From positions 4,340,001-4,404,000 of the forward strand of contig NZ_CP013747.1 in NCBI RefSeq assembly GCF_001484605.1: a DNA stretch of 64,000 bases, in the 5' to 3' direction. Source of the stretch: Pseudarthrobacter sulfonivorans (GTDB lineage Bacteria > Actinomycetota > Actinomycetes > Actinomycetales > Micrococcaceae). Positions within the stretch are counted from its first letter, which is position 1. Each line of letters begins with the position of its first letter. The translations under genes and the position numbers were made by a program. Under the pieces are notes generated by a model. That model ran no database searches and was not told where the DNA came from. It saw only the letters and a list, made by a program, of their open reading frames with translations. This document shows positions 63,959 to 64,000 of the stretch, in pieces.

Positions 63959-64000
63959 CAGGCCTTGCCGGCCCGAATATGCCCGATTTGGAATTTTCGG

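Overview
The window comes from a GC-rich actinobacterium, most likely Arthrobacter or Pseudarthrobacter (Micrococcaceae). This rests on gene order and protein type: tig-clpP1-clpP2-clpX, valS, a T-box-controlled ileS followed by folC and ndk, a very long rne, rplU-rpmA-obgE-proB-proA-nadD-rsfS, a VKOR homologue, and many short-leader or leaderless starts. No database search was possible; names come from reading the proteins.

Bases 1 to about 19,008 are an integrated siphovirus-type prophage, cut by the left window edge. Almost everything is on the minus strand, so the phage reads right to left: a divergent repressor/Cro-like switch (18.3-19.0 kb); an early block with a ParB-like protein, small unknown proteins, a possible sliding-clamp-like protein and an HNH/zinc protein (12.1-18.2 kb); then an HNH nuclease, terminase small and large subunits, portal, HK97 protease, major capsid protein, head-tail connectors, major tail protein, tail assembly chaperones with a probable -1 frameshift, and the start of the tape measure gene. 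Lysis and integrase genes are not in the window and would lie to the left.

The phage-host junction is the most interesting place. The repressor gene ends exactly inside the 5' half of a tRNA-Arg(TCT) gene whose 3' half is missing here. A repressor gene that runs into the attachment site, a divergent Cro-like gene and no integrase beside them resemble the integration-dependent immunity systems of mycobacteriophages such as BPs. The two divergent phage promoters also appear to start transcription at or next to the ATG of each gene (leaderless mRNAs), with perfect palindromes over their -35 boxes.

From 19.0 to 64 kb the sequence is core chromosome. 19.2-31 kb holds ssb, a lipoprotein, the ABC-F factor ettA, tesB, a truncated haemoglobin, an MscS channel, an epimerase-like protein, OsmC, pepN, a membrane protein and rpiB. 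31-41.5 kb holds a Nei-type glycosylase, tRNA-Gly, tRNA-Pro, tig, clpP1P2X, a DsbA-like oxidoreductase, valS and an SDR. 41.5-50.6 kb holds an EEP-family protein, a secreted glycerophosphodiesterase, T-box-ileS-folC-DUF4233-ndk and VKOR. 50.6-64 kb holds rne, a TPP-riboswitch-controlled thiD-tenA fusion, rplU-rpmA-obgE-proBA, nadD and rsfS. Several convergent intergenic gaps carry long, near-perfect inverted repeats that look like REP-type elements doubling as terminators.
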